Assembly (NCBI RefSeq): GCF_023701485.1
Contig: NZ_JAMQBK010000059.1
Location: forward strand, 43,596-107,595
DNA length: 64,000 nucleotides
Direction: 5' to 3'
Source: Aporhodopirellula aestuarii
GTDB lineage: Bacteria; Planctomycetota; Planctomycetia; Pirellulales; Pirellulaceae
A model generated the notes under the pieces. It made no database searches. It had not been told where the DNA came from and was given only the letters and a program-made list of their open reading frames with translations. Below are positions 26,089 to 34,878 of the stretch, one piece after another. Position 1 is the first letter of the stretch. Each line of letters opens with the position of its first letter. Made by a program: the position numbers and the translations under genes.

Positions 26089-27438
26089 TCAGTTTGACGC
26101 GCCTGCGACGAGTTTTAGCAGGGCATATTTGCGTTTGCCGCGACGCAGGACGACGACCGTGCGGCCATCAAAGTCAGCTTCGACGATTCGTTTTTGCTCG
26201 TCGGTGACGCGGCAATTATTGAGATAGATGCTGTTTTCCTTGACGCTGCGACGGGCTTCCCCGCCGCTCGAACACAACCCGGCGAGCTGCAACGCTTCGA
26301 CAATCCACAACCCGTCCCCCTCGATCTGGTCACCGGTGACGTCGCAGCTAGGAACATCCGCAAAAATCTCATGCAGCTGCGCATCCGGTGTGTTGCCAAG
26401 CTCGCCGCCGAAGAGAATCTGAGTCGCCCGCTGGGCCGCCTCGATTCCGTCCTCGCCGTGCACGAGCTGGGTCATCCACTGGGCCAGCCGTTTCTGCGCC
26501 GCCCGCTCACCCGGTGACTGCTCTGTCCGCTCGGCGAGTTCATCGTACTCAGCTTTCTCAATTTCGGTGAGGTACGCGATGCATCTCATCACGTCGTCGT
26601 CGGCAACATTGACCCAGTATTGGTAGAACGCGTATGGGCTGGTCCGCTCGGGATCGAGCCACACGGCACCGTTCTCCGTCTTACCCATCTTTTTCCCATC
26701 GCTGGTCGTCAACAACGGCGCGGTCAACCCGAAGAGTTGCTCGCCCGCCATCCTGCGGCCGAGATCGATGCCAGCGGTGATGTTCCCCCACTGGTCGCTG
26801 CCGCCGGCTTGAACGCGACAACCATGTTCTCGCGAAAGGTAGACGAAGTCGTAGGCCTGCAGCAGCATGTAACTGAATTCGGTGTAGCTCAGTCCCGCCT
26901 CGCTGCTCAACCGGCTACGAACGGATTCTTTGCCCATCATCGTGCCGACAGGGAAATTCTTCCCGACGTCGCGAAGAAACTCGAGGTAAGAGTAACCTTG
27001 CATCCAATCGAAATTGTTGAGCAGCAGCGCACCATTGGTGCCCTCGAACCCTCCTTCACCCTCGAAGTCGAGGAACCGTCGCATCTGAGCGGCGACGCCC
27101 TCCACGTTGATTTGCAATTGCTCCGCCGACAGCAAATTGCGTTCGTCGCTCTTGCCACTCGGGTCACCGATCATCCCAGTCGCGCCGCCGACCAAGGCGA
27201 TCGGTCGGTGCCCGGCCCGTTGGAACCGCCGCAGCATCATCAGTTGCATCATGCTGCCCACGTGCAAACTTGATGCGGTCGGATCAAAACCGATGTAGAC
27301 CGTCTGCGATCCCGACGACAGTAGTTTGCCGAGATTCTCCTCATCGGTGATTTGATGCAGCAGCCCGCGCCAACGCAGTTCGCTGAGGAGATCGTCGGTG
27401 GACGGTGACGTGGAACGGATCGGTGGCGACTGAGTCAT
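26089..27438 (-). CDS. tyrS: Tyrosine--tRNA ligase
   Basis: This class I aminoacyl-tRNA synthetase charges tRNA-Tyr. The 449-residue length is standard for the bacterial TyrRS group. The HIGH motif appears as LHVGS in FDPTASSLHVGSMMQL (residues ~52-67) and the KMSKS motif as KKMGKT in TTSDGKKMGKTENGAVWLDP. The tyrosine-binding region reads GGSDQWGNITAGIDL. The last ~70 residues form an S4-type RNA-binding domain (GGEARRSVKENSIYLNNCRV). It lies 34 bp downstream of ispD on the same strand and is probably co-transcribed with it. Confidence 0.96.
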   Translation of the reverse strand: MTQSPPIRSTSPSTDDLLSELRWRGLLHQITDEENLGKLLSSGSQTVYIGFDPTASSLHVGSMMQLMMLRRFQRAGHRPIALVGGATGMIGDPSGKSDERNLLSAEQLQINVEGVAAQMRRFLDFEGEGGFEGTNGALLLNNFDWMQGYSYLEFLRDVGKNFPVGTMMGKESVRSRLSSEAGLSYTEFSYMLLQAYDFVYLSREHGCRVQAGGSDQWGNITAGIDLGRRMAGEQLFGLTAPLLTTSDGKKMGKTENGAVWLDPERTSPYAFYQYWVNVADDDVMRCIAYLTEIEKAEYDELAERTEQSPGERAAQKRLAQWMTQLVHGEDGIEAAQRATQILFGGELGNTPDAQLHEIFADVPSCDVTGDQIEGDGLWIVEALQLAGLCSSGGEARRSVKENSIYLNNCRVTDEQKRIVEADFDGRTVVVLRRGKRKYALLKLVAGASN

Positions 27439-27472
27439 GTTGGTAGGTTTGGTTGTCGGTTGTCGAAAGGGT

Positions 27473-28210
27473 TCATTGGCTCGCCCGTTTGAGCCGCTCG
27501 CTCAGGAGAGCTTCGGCCACGAGCAGATCTTCCGGGTAGGTGATTTTGAGATTATCGGCCGCCCCAGGAACTAATGCGACGGGGTGCCCCATCCGCTCGA
27601 CCATCTCGGCATCATCAGTCGCGGCGCGGCCGCGATGCCGCTGGTAAGCTTGGCGGATCAAGTCCAGTTGGAAAACCTGGGGAGTCAGCGCAACCCACAT
27701 TCCCCGGCGGTCAAACGTCGTGCCGCTGTCGCCATCGAGCCCCGTCCGTTTCAAAGTTCCCGTCACCGGCGTGGCCAAAATCGCCGCCTCGGTTTCCGCG
27801 GCACGGGCAAAGACGGAATCCAGATCGGAGTCACGCACCAATGGTCGAGCGGCATCATGAATCGCCACCCATCCGATCTCCGGCCGTGATGCACCCGGAT
27901 TACTGCTAGCAATTTCGGCGAGTGCGGCGGCAACGGTATCACTGCGTTGTTCGCCTCCGATCACGATCTGAAATCGTTCGGGATGTGTCAGCTCTCGCAC
28001 CTGATGCTCGAACCGGTCTCGATCGCAGGAGGAGACCGCCAGCAAAATTCGCCCCACCTCACATCGCCGCGACAGAATTTCGGCTGCGTGCGTCCAGAGC
28101 GGCCGACCACCGAGCAACGCAAAGAGTTTATTTTCCTCCTCGCCGAATCGTCGCCCGCTGCCCGCGGCAGGCAAGATGACTGCAACGCTACCGGGGGAAA
28201 GTGAAGTCAT
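27473..28210 (-). CDS. ispD: 2-C-methyl-D-erythritol 4-phosphate cytidylyltransferase
   Basis: IspD transfers CMP to methylerythritol phosphate in the non-mevalonate isoprenoid pathway. The ATG at 28210 gives 245 residues, the usual length. Diagnostic blocks are the nucleotide-binding loop VAVILPAAGSGRRFGEEENK (Lys 22 region), VAIHDAARPLV and the C-terminal GAADNLKITYPEDLLVAEAL. It is the promoter-proximal gene of a two-gene unit with tyrS. Alternative start at 28249 would add 13 residues without support. Confidence 0.95.
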   Translation of the reverse strand: MTSLSPGSVAVILPAAGSGRRFGEEENKLFALLGGRPLWTHAAEILSRRCEVGRILLAVSSCDRDRFEHQVRELTHPERFQIVIGGEQRSDTVAAALAEIASSNPGASRPEIGWVAIHDAARPLVRDSDLDSVFARAAETEAAILATPVTGTLKRTGLDGDSGTTFDRRGMWVALTPQVFQLDLIRQAYQRHRGRAATDDAEMVERMGHPVALVPGAADNLKITYPEDLLVAEALLSERLKRASQ

Positions 28211-28438
28211 GGGCGGGGCAGAGAAAGAAACGAAGTCCTGGAGCAACACGATCGGGGCGGAATTTCAAACATCGCCCCGCGATCACCCGGGAAAATTCTT
28301 GCGCGCGTTTCGGTTCCAGGAATGCAGTGCGATTGAGCAGCTACATTTCAGGGCAGGGGGATTTCTTCAAGTTCCGATGGCCGAAGATTTTCGAAAAATC
28401 CGCGACGCCCACCCTCGCTTCTTCGCCTAGAAGGGGCC

Positions 28439-28711
28439 TTAAGCGGCTTGAGTGGCTTTCTTCATCGCTGCGTTGAGACGACTCTTGGTGCGATTAGCCG
28501 CGTTGCGGTGGATCACTTTGCGAGCAGCAGCTTGATCGAGTTTCTTGCACGCCAATCGAAATTCACTTTGTGCCTTTTCTTGATCGCCCGCTGCGACGGC
28601 TTCACGGACACGACGAACTGCCGACCGCATGTTGCTGCGGACACCTCGGTTACGAAGACGGCGAACTTCACTTTGGCGAAGTCGTTTTTTGGCGCTCTGG
28701 GTATTTGGCAT
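28439..28711 (-). CDS. rpsT: 30S ribosomal protein S20
   Basis: The 90-residue basic protein begins MPNTQSAKKRLRQSEVRRLR and ends in the alanine/lysine-rich helix SRLNAAMKKATQAA. It is a primary binding protein of 16S rRNA in the small subunit. The ATG at 28711 matches the family N terminus; the frame continues upstream to 28840 but that part is not S20-like. It lies 228 bp upstream of ispD on the same strand and probably has its own promoter. Confidence 0.97.
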   Translation of the reverse strand: MPNTQSAKKRLRQSEVRRLRNRGVRSNMRSAVRRVREAVAAGDQEKAQSEFRLACKKLDQAAARKVIHRNAANRTKSRLNAAMKKATQAA

Positions 28712-28951
28712 GTGATTGGCGGTGGCAGATGCCACCCCGATGGAGACTGAAAAAGTGGGATTTCGGAGCGGTCGGCCGCTCTCGAGGTAAATGGGAAGCG
28801 GCGTAGTATGACAATCGTGTCGGTCACTGTCCAGACTCATGAAAAACTTCCATAATCCTTTTAATCCTCCCCCGCGAGAAAGTCACTCTTTCCGCTGAGG
28901 ATCAGCCCTCGCGACCGCCAAACCACGTCCGCAAGCGGGCGAAATCGAACT

Positions 28952-30598
28952 TTGGGCCTCGCCAAACGGACAGACCGCGAGACCGAACCTCCCATTCTTG
29001 CCTCCCTTCAATTCGTGACCCCTCGCCCAGTGACCTCCCCTCGCGACGACTCGACCACGCCGACGACACCTACCTCACCCGAGGCCGACTCGGTCAAACA
29101 ACGTGGTTTTGTCGCCCTGGTCGGCGCCGGTCCCGGCCACCCCGAACTGTTAACCCTCCGCGGACAATATTGGCTGAGCCGGTGCGACGTCGTCCTCTAC
29201 GACGGCCTTTCAAACGCGGAAATGTTGGCCCACGCCCCGCAGGCGGAACACATTTGCGTTGGAAAACACGGCCAATCGAGGATTTGGACGCAGCCGGAAA
29301 TTATCACCGAGACCCTTCGGCACGCGGCGGCCGGAAAATCCGTCGTGCGGCTCAAAGGCGGCGACCCGGCGGTTTTCGCCCGCACCAGCGAAGAGGTCGA
29401 CGCCCTCGTTGCAGCGAATATCCCGTTTGAGATCGTCCCCGGGATCACGGCCGCACTGGCGGCAGGATCCTACGCTGGAATCCCGATCACCCATCGCGGC
29501 ATCGCATCCGCCGTCGCACTCGTGACCGGACACGAAGAACCCGGCAAACCCGAATCCGCTTTGGACTGGGCCGCATTGGCCGCCTTCCCAGGAACCCTCG
29601 TTATCTACATGGGCGTGACCACAGCCGATGTTTGGACGCGAGCCCTGCTCGATGCAGGAAAACCACCGGAAACTCCTTGTGCGATCCTGCGACGATGCAG
29701 CCTACCGGACCAGCAACAGATCACGTGTCGGCTCGACGAAGTCGCCGGCCACCTGACTCCCGCGAGCAAGTTTCGACCGCCCGTGATCACCATCGTCGGG
29801 GATGTGACGAAGCTTTCCGAAACGATGGATTGGTTCAGCCGTCGACCGCTGCACGGACAGCGAGTTCTCGTCACTCGCCCCGTGGAACAGGCCGACGAAC
29901 TTGCACGGCCACTGGAGGATCTCGGTGCGATCACGGTCCGACAAAGCGTGATCGAGATTATGCCGCCAGCAAACTGGGAACAGATTGATAACGCAATCGA
30001 TCGCCTGCCCACCTTTCAAACGATCATTTTTTCGAGCACCAACGCTGTCTGCTATTTCCTCGATCGCTTGCTCGAACGAGGATACGACGTTCGATCCCTA
30101 GCGGGCTTGCGAATCGCCGCCCTTGGCAAAGCCACGGCAACACGGCTCAGCGAATATCACCTCAATGCCGATCTCATCCCCAGCGAATTCACCGCCGACG
30201 GATTGGTGCGGGACCTCTGGACCAGCGTGAGTGACGAAAACGTGCTGATCGTCCGCGCCAATCGAGGCAGTCGCGTGCTACCGGACGGACTCGCCGCAGC
30301 AGGTGCCCGAGTCGAAGAGGTCGCCGCCTATCAAAACGTCGACGTCGAGCATGCAGATCCCAAAATTGCCGAGATGCTGAGACAAGGTGAAATCGACTGG
30401 ATCACGGTCACCAGCAGCGCGACCGCCGAAAACCTACATCGCTTATTCGGCGATGACCTGCAGGGATGTCGCTTCGTCGCGATTAGCCCCATCACCGCCG
30501 AAGTGCTCCGTTCGCACGATTACGACGTCGCCGCGATCGCGGAAACGCCTTCCATGGACAGCCTCGCCGATGCCGTCGCCAAAGCATCTCAGGCATAA
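28952..30598 (+). CDS. Uroporphyrinogen-III C-methyltransferase / uroporphyrinogen-III synthase fusion
   Basis: This 548-residue fusion joins two tetrapyrrole enzymes. The N-terminal half (~50-300) is a CobA/SUMT methyltransferase making precorrin-2: FVALVGAGPGHPELLTLRG, VVLYDGLSN, VVRLKGGDPAVFARTSEEVD, IVPGITAALAAGSYAGIPIT and VIYMGV. The C-terminal half (~305-545) is HemD, which cyclises hydroxymethylbilane: GQRVLVTRPVEQADELARPL, IFSSTNAVCYFLDRL and WITVTSSATAENLHRLF. No CysG dehydrogenase/ferrochelatase domain is present. The start is not certain: TTG at 28952 is the first candidate and residues 1-48 are low-complexity Thr/Pro-rich. CobA-HemD fusions are known in several phyla. Confidence 0.93.
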   Translation: MGLAKRTDRETEPPILASLQFVTPRPVTSPRDDSTTPTTPTSPEADSVKQRGFVALVGAGPGHPELLTLRGQYWLSRCDVVLYDGLSNAEMLAHAPQAEHICVGKHGQSRIWTQPEIITETLRHAAAGKSVVRLKGGDPAVFARTSEEVDALVAANIPFEIVPGITAALAAGSYAGIPITHRGIASAVALVTGHEEPGKPESALDWAALAAFPGTLVIYMGVTTADVWTRALLDAGKPPETPCAILRRCSLPDQQQITCRLDEVAGHLTPASKFRPPVITIVGDVTKLSETMDWFSRRPLHGQRVLVTRPVEQADELARPLEDLGAITVRQSVIEIMPPANWEQIDNAIDRLPTFQTIIFSSTNAVCYFLDRLLERGYDVRSLAGLRIAALGKATATRLSEYHLNADLIPSEFTADGLVRDLWTSVSDENVLIVRANRGSRVLPDGLAAAGARVEEVAAYQNVDVEHADPKIAEMLRQGEIDWITVTSSATAENLHRLFGDDLQGCRFVAISPITAEVLRSHDYDVAAIAETPSMDSLADAVAKASQA

Positions 30599-30653
30599 CC
30601 GCCGGCGACTGCAACGGTGGTCCGAACGCATCCGCCAACAAGCACGCATCCAT

Positions 30654-30680
30654 AAAAAAACCGGAGTCAAATGACTCCGG
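30654..30680 (-). terminator. Rho-independent terminator of ahcY
   Basis: Read on the minus strand, a perfect 9-bp stem (CCGGAGTCA with TGACTCCGG, 30661-30680) is followed by seven T (complement of 30654-30660). It lies 35 bp after the ahcY stop and also separates ahcY from the convergent cobA-hemD gene. Confidence 0.9.
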
Positions 30681-30714
30681 TTCGATGTTTACTTGCGTTT
30701 AGACCGATGGGGTC

Positions 30715-32055
30715 TTAGTAGCGGTAATGGTCTGGCTTGTAAGGACCTTCGACCGGCACACCGAGATAATCGGCTTGTTCTTGGGTCAAAGTCGTGAGCT
30801 TCACGCCGAGTTTCTCGAGGTGCAAACGTGCGACTTCTTCGTCGAGTCGTTTGGGCAGCATGTAAACCTTGTTTTCATACTGACCGGTTTGTTGCCACAA
30901 CTCGAGTTGAGCAAGAACTTGGTTGGTGAACGAGGTGCTCATCACGAAACTTGGGTGACCAGTGGCACAGCCCAAGTTGACCAAGCGGCCTTTCGCCAAG
31001 ATCAAAATGCTACGACCGGTGTCCTTGAACGTGTAACGATCAACCGCACCAATTTCCGAAGGCTTGATCTCAACCTTGGTTGCTTTGCCCTGAGCGACTT
31101 GATCTTCCAACCAAGCCACGTCGATTTCGGTATCGAAGTGACCGATGTTGCAGAGGATCGCGTCATTGGCCATTTCAACCATGTGCTGACCAAGGATGAT
31201 GTCCTTGTTGCCGGTCGTGGTGACGAACAAACGGCCTTCTTTGCAAGCGTCTTCCATCGTGACGACTTCGAAACCTTCCATCACCGCTTGCAGAGCGTTG
31301 ATCGGGTCGATTTCGGTCACGATCACGCGGCAACCGTAACGCTGCAGGCTTTGAGCACAGCCCTTGCCGACATCGCCGTAACCACAAACCACAGCGACTT
31401 TACCAGCGAGCATCACGTCGGTGGCTCGTTTGACACCGTCGGCGAGCGACTCGCGGCAACCGTACAGGTTGTCGAACTTGCTCTTGGTCGCCGAATCGTT
31501 GACGTTGATCGCGGGAACCTTCAGCTTGCCAGTGCGGTTGAGCACTTCCAGGCGGTGAATCCCGGCGGTGGTCTCTTCGCTGATACCACGGATTTCGCCC
31601 AGCAATTCTGGGAATTTATCGTGAACCATGGCGGTCAAGTCACCACCATCGTCGAGGATCATGTTGAGCGGTTTGCCCGACGGGAAATTCAAGGTTTGCT
31701 CGATGCACCAATCGAATTCCTCATCGCTCATGCCCTTCCAGGCATAAACAGGAATTCCGGCTTTGGCGACCGCGGCGGCGGCGTGATCTTGGGTGCTGAA
31801 AATATTGCAGCTACTCCAGGTCACTTCGGCGCCGAGCTCAACGAGGGTTTCGATCAAAACCGCCGTTTGAATGGTCATGTGGAGGCAACCGGCGATGCGG
31901 GCACCCTTCAACGGTTTGGACGCGCCATACTTCTCGCGAAGGGCCATCAAACCGGGCATTTCGTTTTCGGCAAGCTCGATTTCTTTGCGACCGTACTCGG
32001 CCAGCGAAATGTCTCGAACCTTGTAAGGAAGTCGTTCTACAGCGACTTGGGACAT
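30715..32055 (-). CDS. ahcY: Adenosylhomocysteinase
   Basis: The enzyme reversibly hydrolyses S-adenosylhomocysteine to adenosine and homocysteine with bound NAD, sustaining methylation. The 446-residue product shows [20 protein letters not shown] near the N terminus, [15 protein letters not shown], the NAD-binding motif [16 protein letters not shown] and the C-terminal ending [13 protein letters not shown]. The start is preceded by GAGAGAAAAG on the coding strand, a fair ribosome binding site. The 286-bp region to the divergent PSD1 gene must hold its promoter. I looked there for an SAH riboswitch and did not find its conserved core. Confidence 0.97.
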   Translation of the reverse strand: MSQVAVERLPYKVRDISLAEYGRKEIELAENEMPGLMALREKYGASKPLKGARIAGCLHMTIQTAVLIETLVELGAEVTWSSCNIFSTQDHAAAAVAKAGIPVYAWKGMSDEEFDWCIEQTLNFPSGKPLNMILDDGGDLTAMVHDKFPELLGEIRGISEETTAGIHRLEVLNRTGKLKVPAINVNDSATKSKFDNLYGCRESLADGVKRATDVMLAGKVAVVCGYGDVGKGCAQSLQRYGCRVIVTEIDPINALQAVMEGFEVVTMEDACKEGRLFVTTTGNKDIILGQHMVEMANDAILCNIGHFDTEIDVAWLEDQVAQGKATKVEIKPSEIGAVDRYTFKDTGRSILILAKGRLVNLGCATGHPSFVMSTSFTNQVLAQLELWQQTGQYENKVYMLPKRLDEEVARLHLEKLGVKLTTLTQEQADYLGVPVEGPYKPDHYRY

Positions 32056-32341
32056 GCTTTTCTCTCGTTTTTTTGGGGAAGCAGTGTGATAAAATGGGTT
32101 ACGTGAACGTATCTCTTGTGCATGTGATGCACGCGAGGGGCGCTCACCAGACCGATCACAGGGACTCCCGCTGGCCCGATTCGCAAGCGAAATATTGTAA
32201 CCAATGCTGGGAAATTGCCATCCCTATTCGAAGGCAATTTCTTCGACTTTTACCGGTTAGACCGCTCTCAATCGTGATTGATCACGACTTCCCGGCCAAT
32301 TTTTTGGCTCCCGCCCTTCCCACCGCCCCCCGCCCAATCTC

Positions 32342-34840
32342 ATGCGTCAGCTTTTGAGCCCACGAAGCCCGCGACATCGACAACCTGTGACCCTCGCATT
32401 CATTTCGTGGCTACTCTTAGCGTCCACCGCCCAAGCTGAAATCGACTACGCGCGCGAAGTCCAACCGATACTCGCCCGCAAGTGCTTTTCCTGCCACGGT
32501 CCCGATCAGGCGGAATCGGGAATCGCTTTTCACCAAGCCGACTTGGCACTCGCCGAAGCGGATTCGGGCGACTTCGCGATCGTCCCCGGCGATGTCGAGG
32601 GAAGCGGGATGATCACCAGAATTCTGACCGACGACGAATATGAACAGATGCCGCCCGAGGGAGAGCGGCTCAGGGCAAGCGAAATTGCGATCTTGAAACA
32701 ATGGATCGACGAAGGCGCCACCTTCAGCCGCCACTGGGCATTCGAACCGCTCAGCAATCCGCCGGTGCCGCAGCTCAGCGAAAACAGCCGCAACACCGCT
32801 AACCTCACCACTGCCAGCGATGACCTCCATCCGATCGACGCATTCGTGTTTAGCCGCCTCGACGAGGCCGGACTCAAACAGGCTCCTCCCGCCGACAAAC
32901 GAACCCTGATTCGCCGGGCAACCTACGACCTCACCGGTCTGCCGCCGACGCCACAGCAGGTCGAAGAGTTCATCGCGGACACCGACCCGCACGCGTACGA
33001 AAATTTGATCGACCGACTGCTCGCGTCGCATCATTACGGCGAACGCTGGGGCCGACATTGGCTCGACCTCGTTCGATACGCCGAGACCAATTCGTTCGAG
33101 CGTGATGCAGCCAAACCCAATGCTTGGAAGTACCGCGACTATGTCATTCGTTCGTTCAACGAAGACAAACCCTACGATCAATTTGTTCAAGAACAACTCG
33201 CAGGCGATCTCTTCGAACACCCCACGACCGAATCTCTGACCGCGACGGGGTACTACCGTCTCGGGATCTGGGACGATGAACCCGCCGATCCGCTGCAAGC
33301 CCGCTACGACGAACTCGACGATCTGATCACCACCACCGGCCAAGCATTTCTTGGCCTGACCATCAATTGTGCCCGATGCCACGATCATAAGATCGATCCG
33401 ATACCGACGACGGACTACTACGGCATGCTCGCCTTCTTCGCCGACATGACGCCCTACGCGTCGCGCAGCGATCTCGTTGGCAATAACCAAGTCGACGTCA
33501 GCTCTCCGCAACTGATCGAGCAATATCGTCAATGCGACGTAGACCTTGCACGGATCAACAGCGAACGCATCGAGCTCGAACAGGCCGGTATCGTTCACAT
33601 GTCCGCCAGCGACCAACGCGCCACCGAAGGCAACGCGAGAGATCGAAAACGAGTGTTGAGCGAAAAACTCGATCAACATCTCACCGACGAACAGCGTCTC
33701 CGATACGCGCAACTCGAAGCGGAACTCAAACTCGTTAACAAACGACGCAGACAACTGCCACCGCGAGAGCAAGTCCTCGGCATCGCCCGTAAACGAAAGA
33801 TCGCAAACACCTTCGTGATGTATCGTGGCAATCCACACTCACCAACCGAAACCGTTTCACCACACGTCCCCGAAATCTTCGAAGAGAATCTGCCGCCCAT
33901 CGACGACGATCAACGCCGCCTCGAATTAGCCCGCTGGATGACGACACCGTCCAACCGGCTGACGACGCGTGTCATTGTCAATCGAATTTGGCAGCACCAC
34001 TTCGGCCGAGGTATTGTTCGTTCGGCCAACAATTTTGGCCAATTGGGGACGCCTCCGACTCACCCGCAATTGCTGGACTATCTCGCCGGCGTGTTCGTCG
34101 ACAACGGTTGGAAAATAAAAGCGATGCATCGGTTGATCATGACCAGTCGCACTTACAAAGCCGCCGCTGCCCTGACGCCGGAACAAACAACCATGGTCGG
34201 CGACACCGCCACGATCGATCCCGGCAACGACCTGTTTTGGCGTTTCGATCCACGACGACTCGCCGCCGAAGAAGTCCGAGACTCAATCTTAGCCGTCGTG
34301 GGCACGCTCAATCGAGAACCCTACGGGCCGAGCTTTTACGAAGCGTTGTCTCCCGAAGTCTTGGCGGGACAATCCAGGCCCGGCAAAGGCTGGGGGCAGT
34401 CCAATGAGTCGCAGCGCAACCGCCGCAGCGTTTACATCCATGTCAAACGCTCCCTGCTCACGCCGTTGCTCTCGGCATTCGATTTCCCCGAACCCGACAC
34501 AACCTGCGAAGCCCGATTCGCGACACTGCAACCCGGCCAAGCCATGTCGCTGCTCAACAGCGATTTCATCCACGAGAAAGCGAATCAACTCGCCAGCTCA
34601 ATTCGTGCTGAAATCAGCTCCCGTCCGGAATCGGATACGCGTGTGAACGACAACATGCCGGCGTTCATAAAGGGAGTCATTCACCGTGTGCTCGCTAGAA
34701 AGGCGACCGACGAAGAAATCGCCGATGGCGTCGAACTAATCGAAGAACTCATCACCCGCCATGCGATGCCACGGCAACGCGCCGAGGCACTCTACGCACT
34801 GAGCGTTCTGAACTGGAACGAGTTCGTCTTCGTGTTCTAA
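32342..34840 (+). CDS. PSD1 protein: planctomycete cytochrome C, DUF1549 and DUF1553 domains
   Basis: The 832-residue product has a signal peptide (LAFISWLLLASTAQAEIDYA) and then the Planctomycete cytochrome C domain with heme-binding CFSCHGPDQ (Cys near residue 49). DUF1549 runs from about 165 to 370 (LIRRATYDLTGLPPTPQQVE, YAETNSFERDAAKPNAWKYR, CARCHDHKIDPIPTTDYY). DUF1553 runs from about 535 to 790 (NRLTTRVIVNRIWQHHFGRG, RRLAAEEVRDSILAVVG, LNSDFIHEKANQL). Note the second CxxCH (CARCH). The protein is exported and probably redox-active; such proteins are often encoded beside DUF1501 proteins and sulfatases. It converges on the DUF1501 gene, which has its own PSD1 partner. Confidence 0.94.
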   Translation: MRQLLSPRSPRHRQPVTLAFISWLLLASTAQAEIDYAREVQPILARKCFSCHGPDQAESGIAFHQADLALAEADSGDFAIVPGDVEGSGMITRILTDDEYEQMPPEGERLRASEIAILKQWIDEGATFSRHWAFEPLSNPPVPQLSENSRNTANLTTASDDLHPIDAFVFSRLDEAGLKQAPPADKRTLIRRATYDLTGLPPTPQQVEEFIADTDPHAYENLIDRLLASHHYGERWGRHWLDLVRYAETNSFERDAAKPNAWKYRDYVIRSFNEDKPYDQFVQEQLAGDLFEHPTTESLTATGYYRLGIWDDEPADPLQARYDELDDLITTTGQAFLGLTINCARCHDHKIDPIPTTDYYGMLAFFADMTPYASRSDLVGNNQVDVSSPQLIEQYRQCDVDLARINSERIELEQAGIVHMSASDQRATEGNARDRKRVLSEKLDQHLTDEQRLRYAQLEAELKLVNKRRRQLPPREQVLGIARKRKIANTFVMYRGNPHSPTETVSPHVPEIFEENLPPIDDDQRRLELARWMTTPSNRLTTRVIVNRIWQHHFGRGIVRSANNFGQLGTPPTHPQLLDYLAGVFVDNGWKIKAMHRLIMTSRTYKAAAALTPEQTTMVGDTATIDPGNDLFWRFDPRRLAAEEVRDSILAVVGTLNREPYGPSFYEALSPEVLAGQSRPGKGWGQSNESQRNRRSVYIHVKRSLLTPLLSAFDFPEPDTTCEARFATLQPGQAMSLLNSDFIHEKANQLASSIRAEISSRPESDTRVNDNMPAFIKGVIHRVLARKATDEEIADGVELIEELITRHAMPRQRAEALYALSVLNWNEFVFVF

Positions 34841-34878
34841 CTCACGAGGATTCCCGAGTCGGCGACTCGCAGATCGAG

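Noticed and set aside
30727..32106. 459-residue plus-strand frame opposite ahcY
   Set aside because: It is the antisense shadow of ahcY, whose identity is certain; no recognisable motifs.
32056..32341. SAH or SAM riboswitch upstream of ahcY
   Set aside because: The conserved GAGGAGCGCUGC-type core and other SAM-class motifs are absent; only weak GC-rich pairing is visible.
32417..33838. 473-residue minus-strand frame opposite PSD1
   Set aside because: Shadow of the PSD1 gene produced by GC-skewed third positions.
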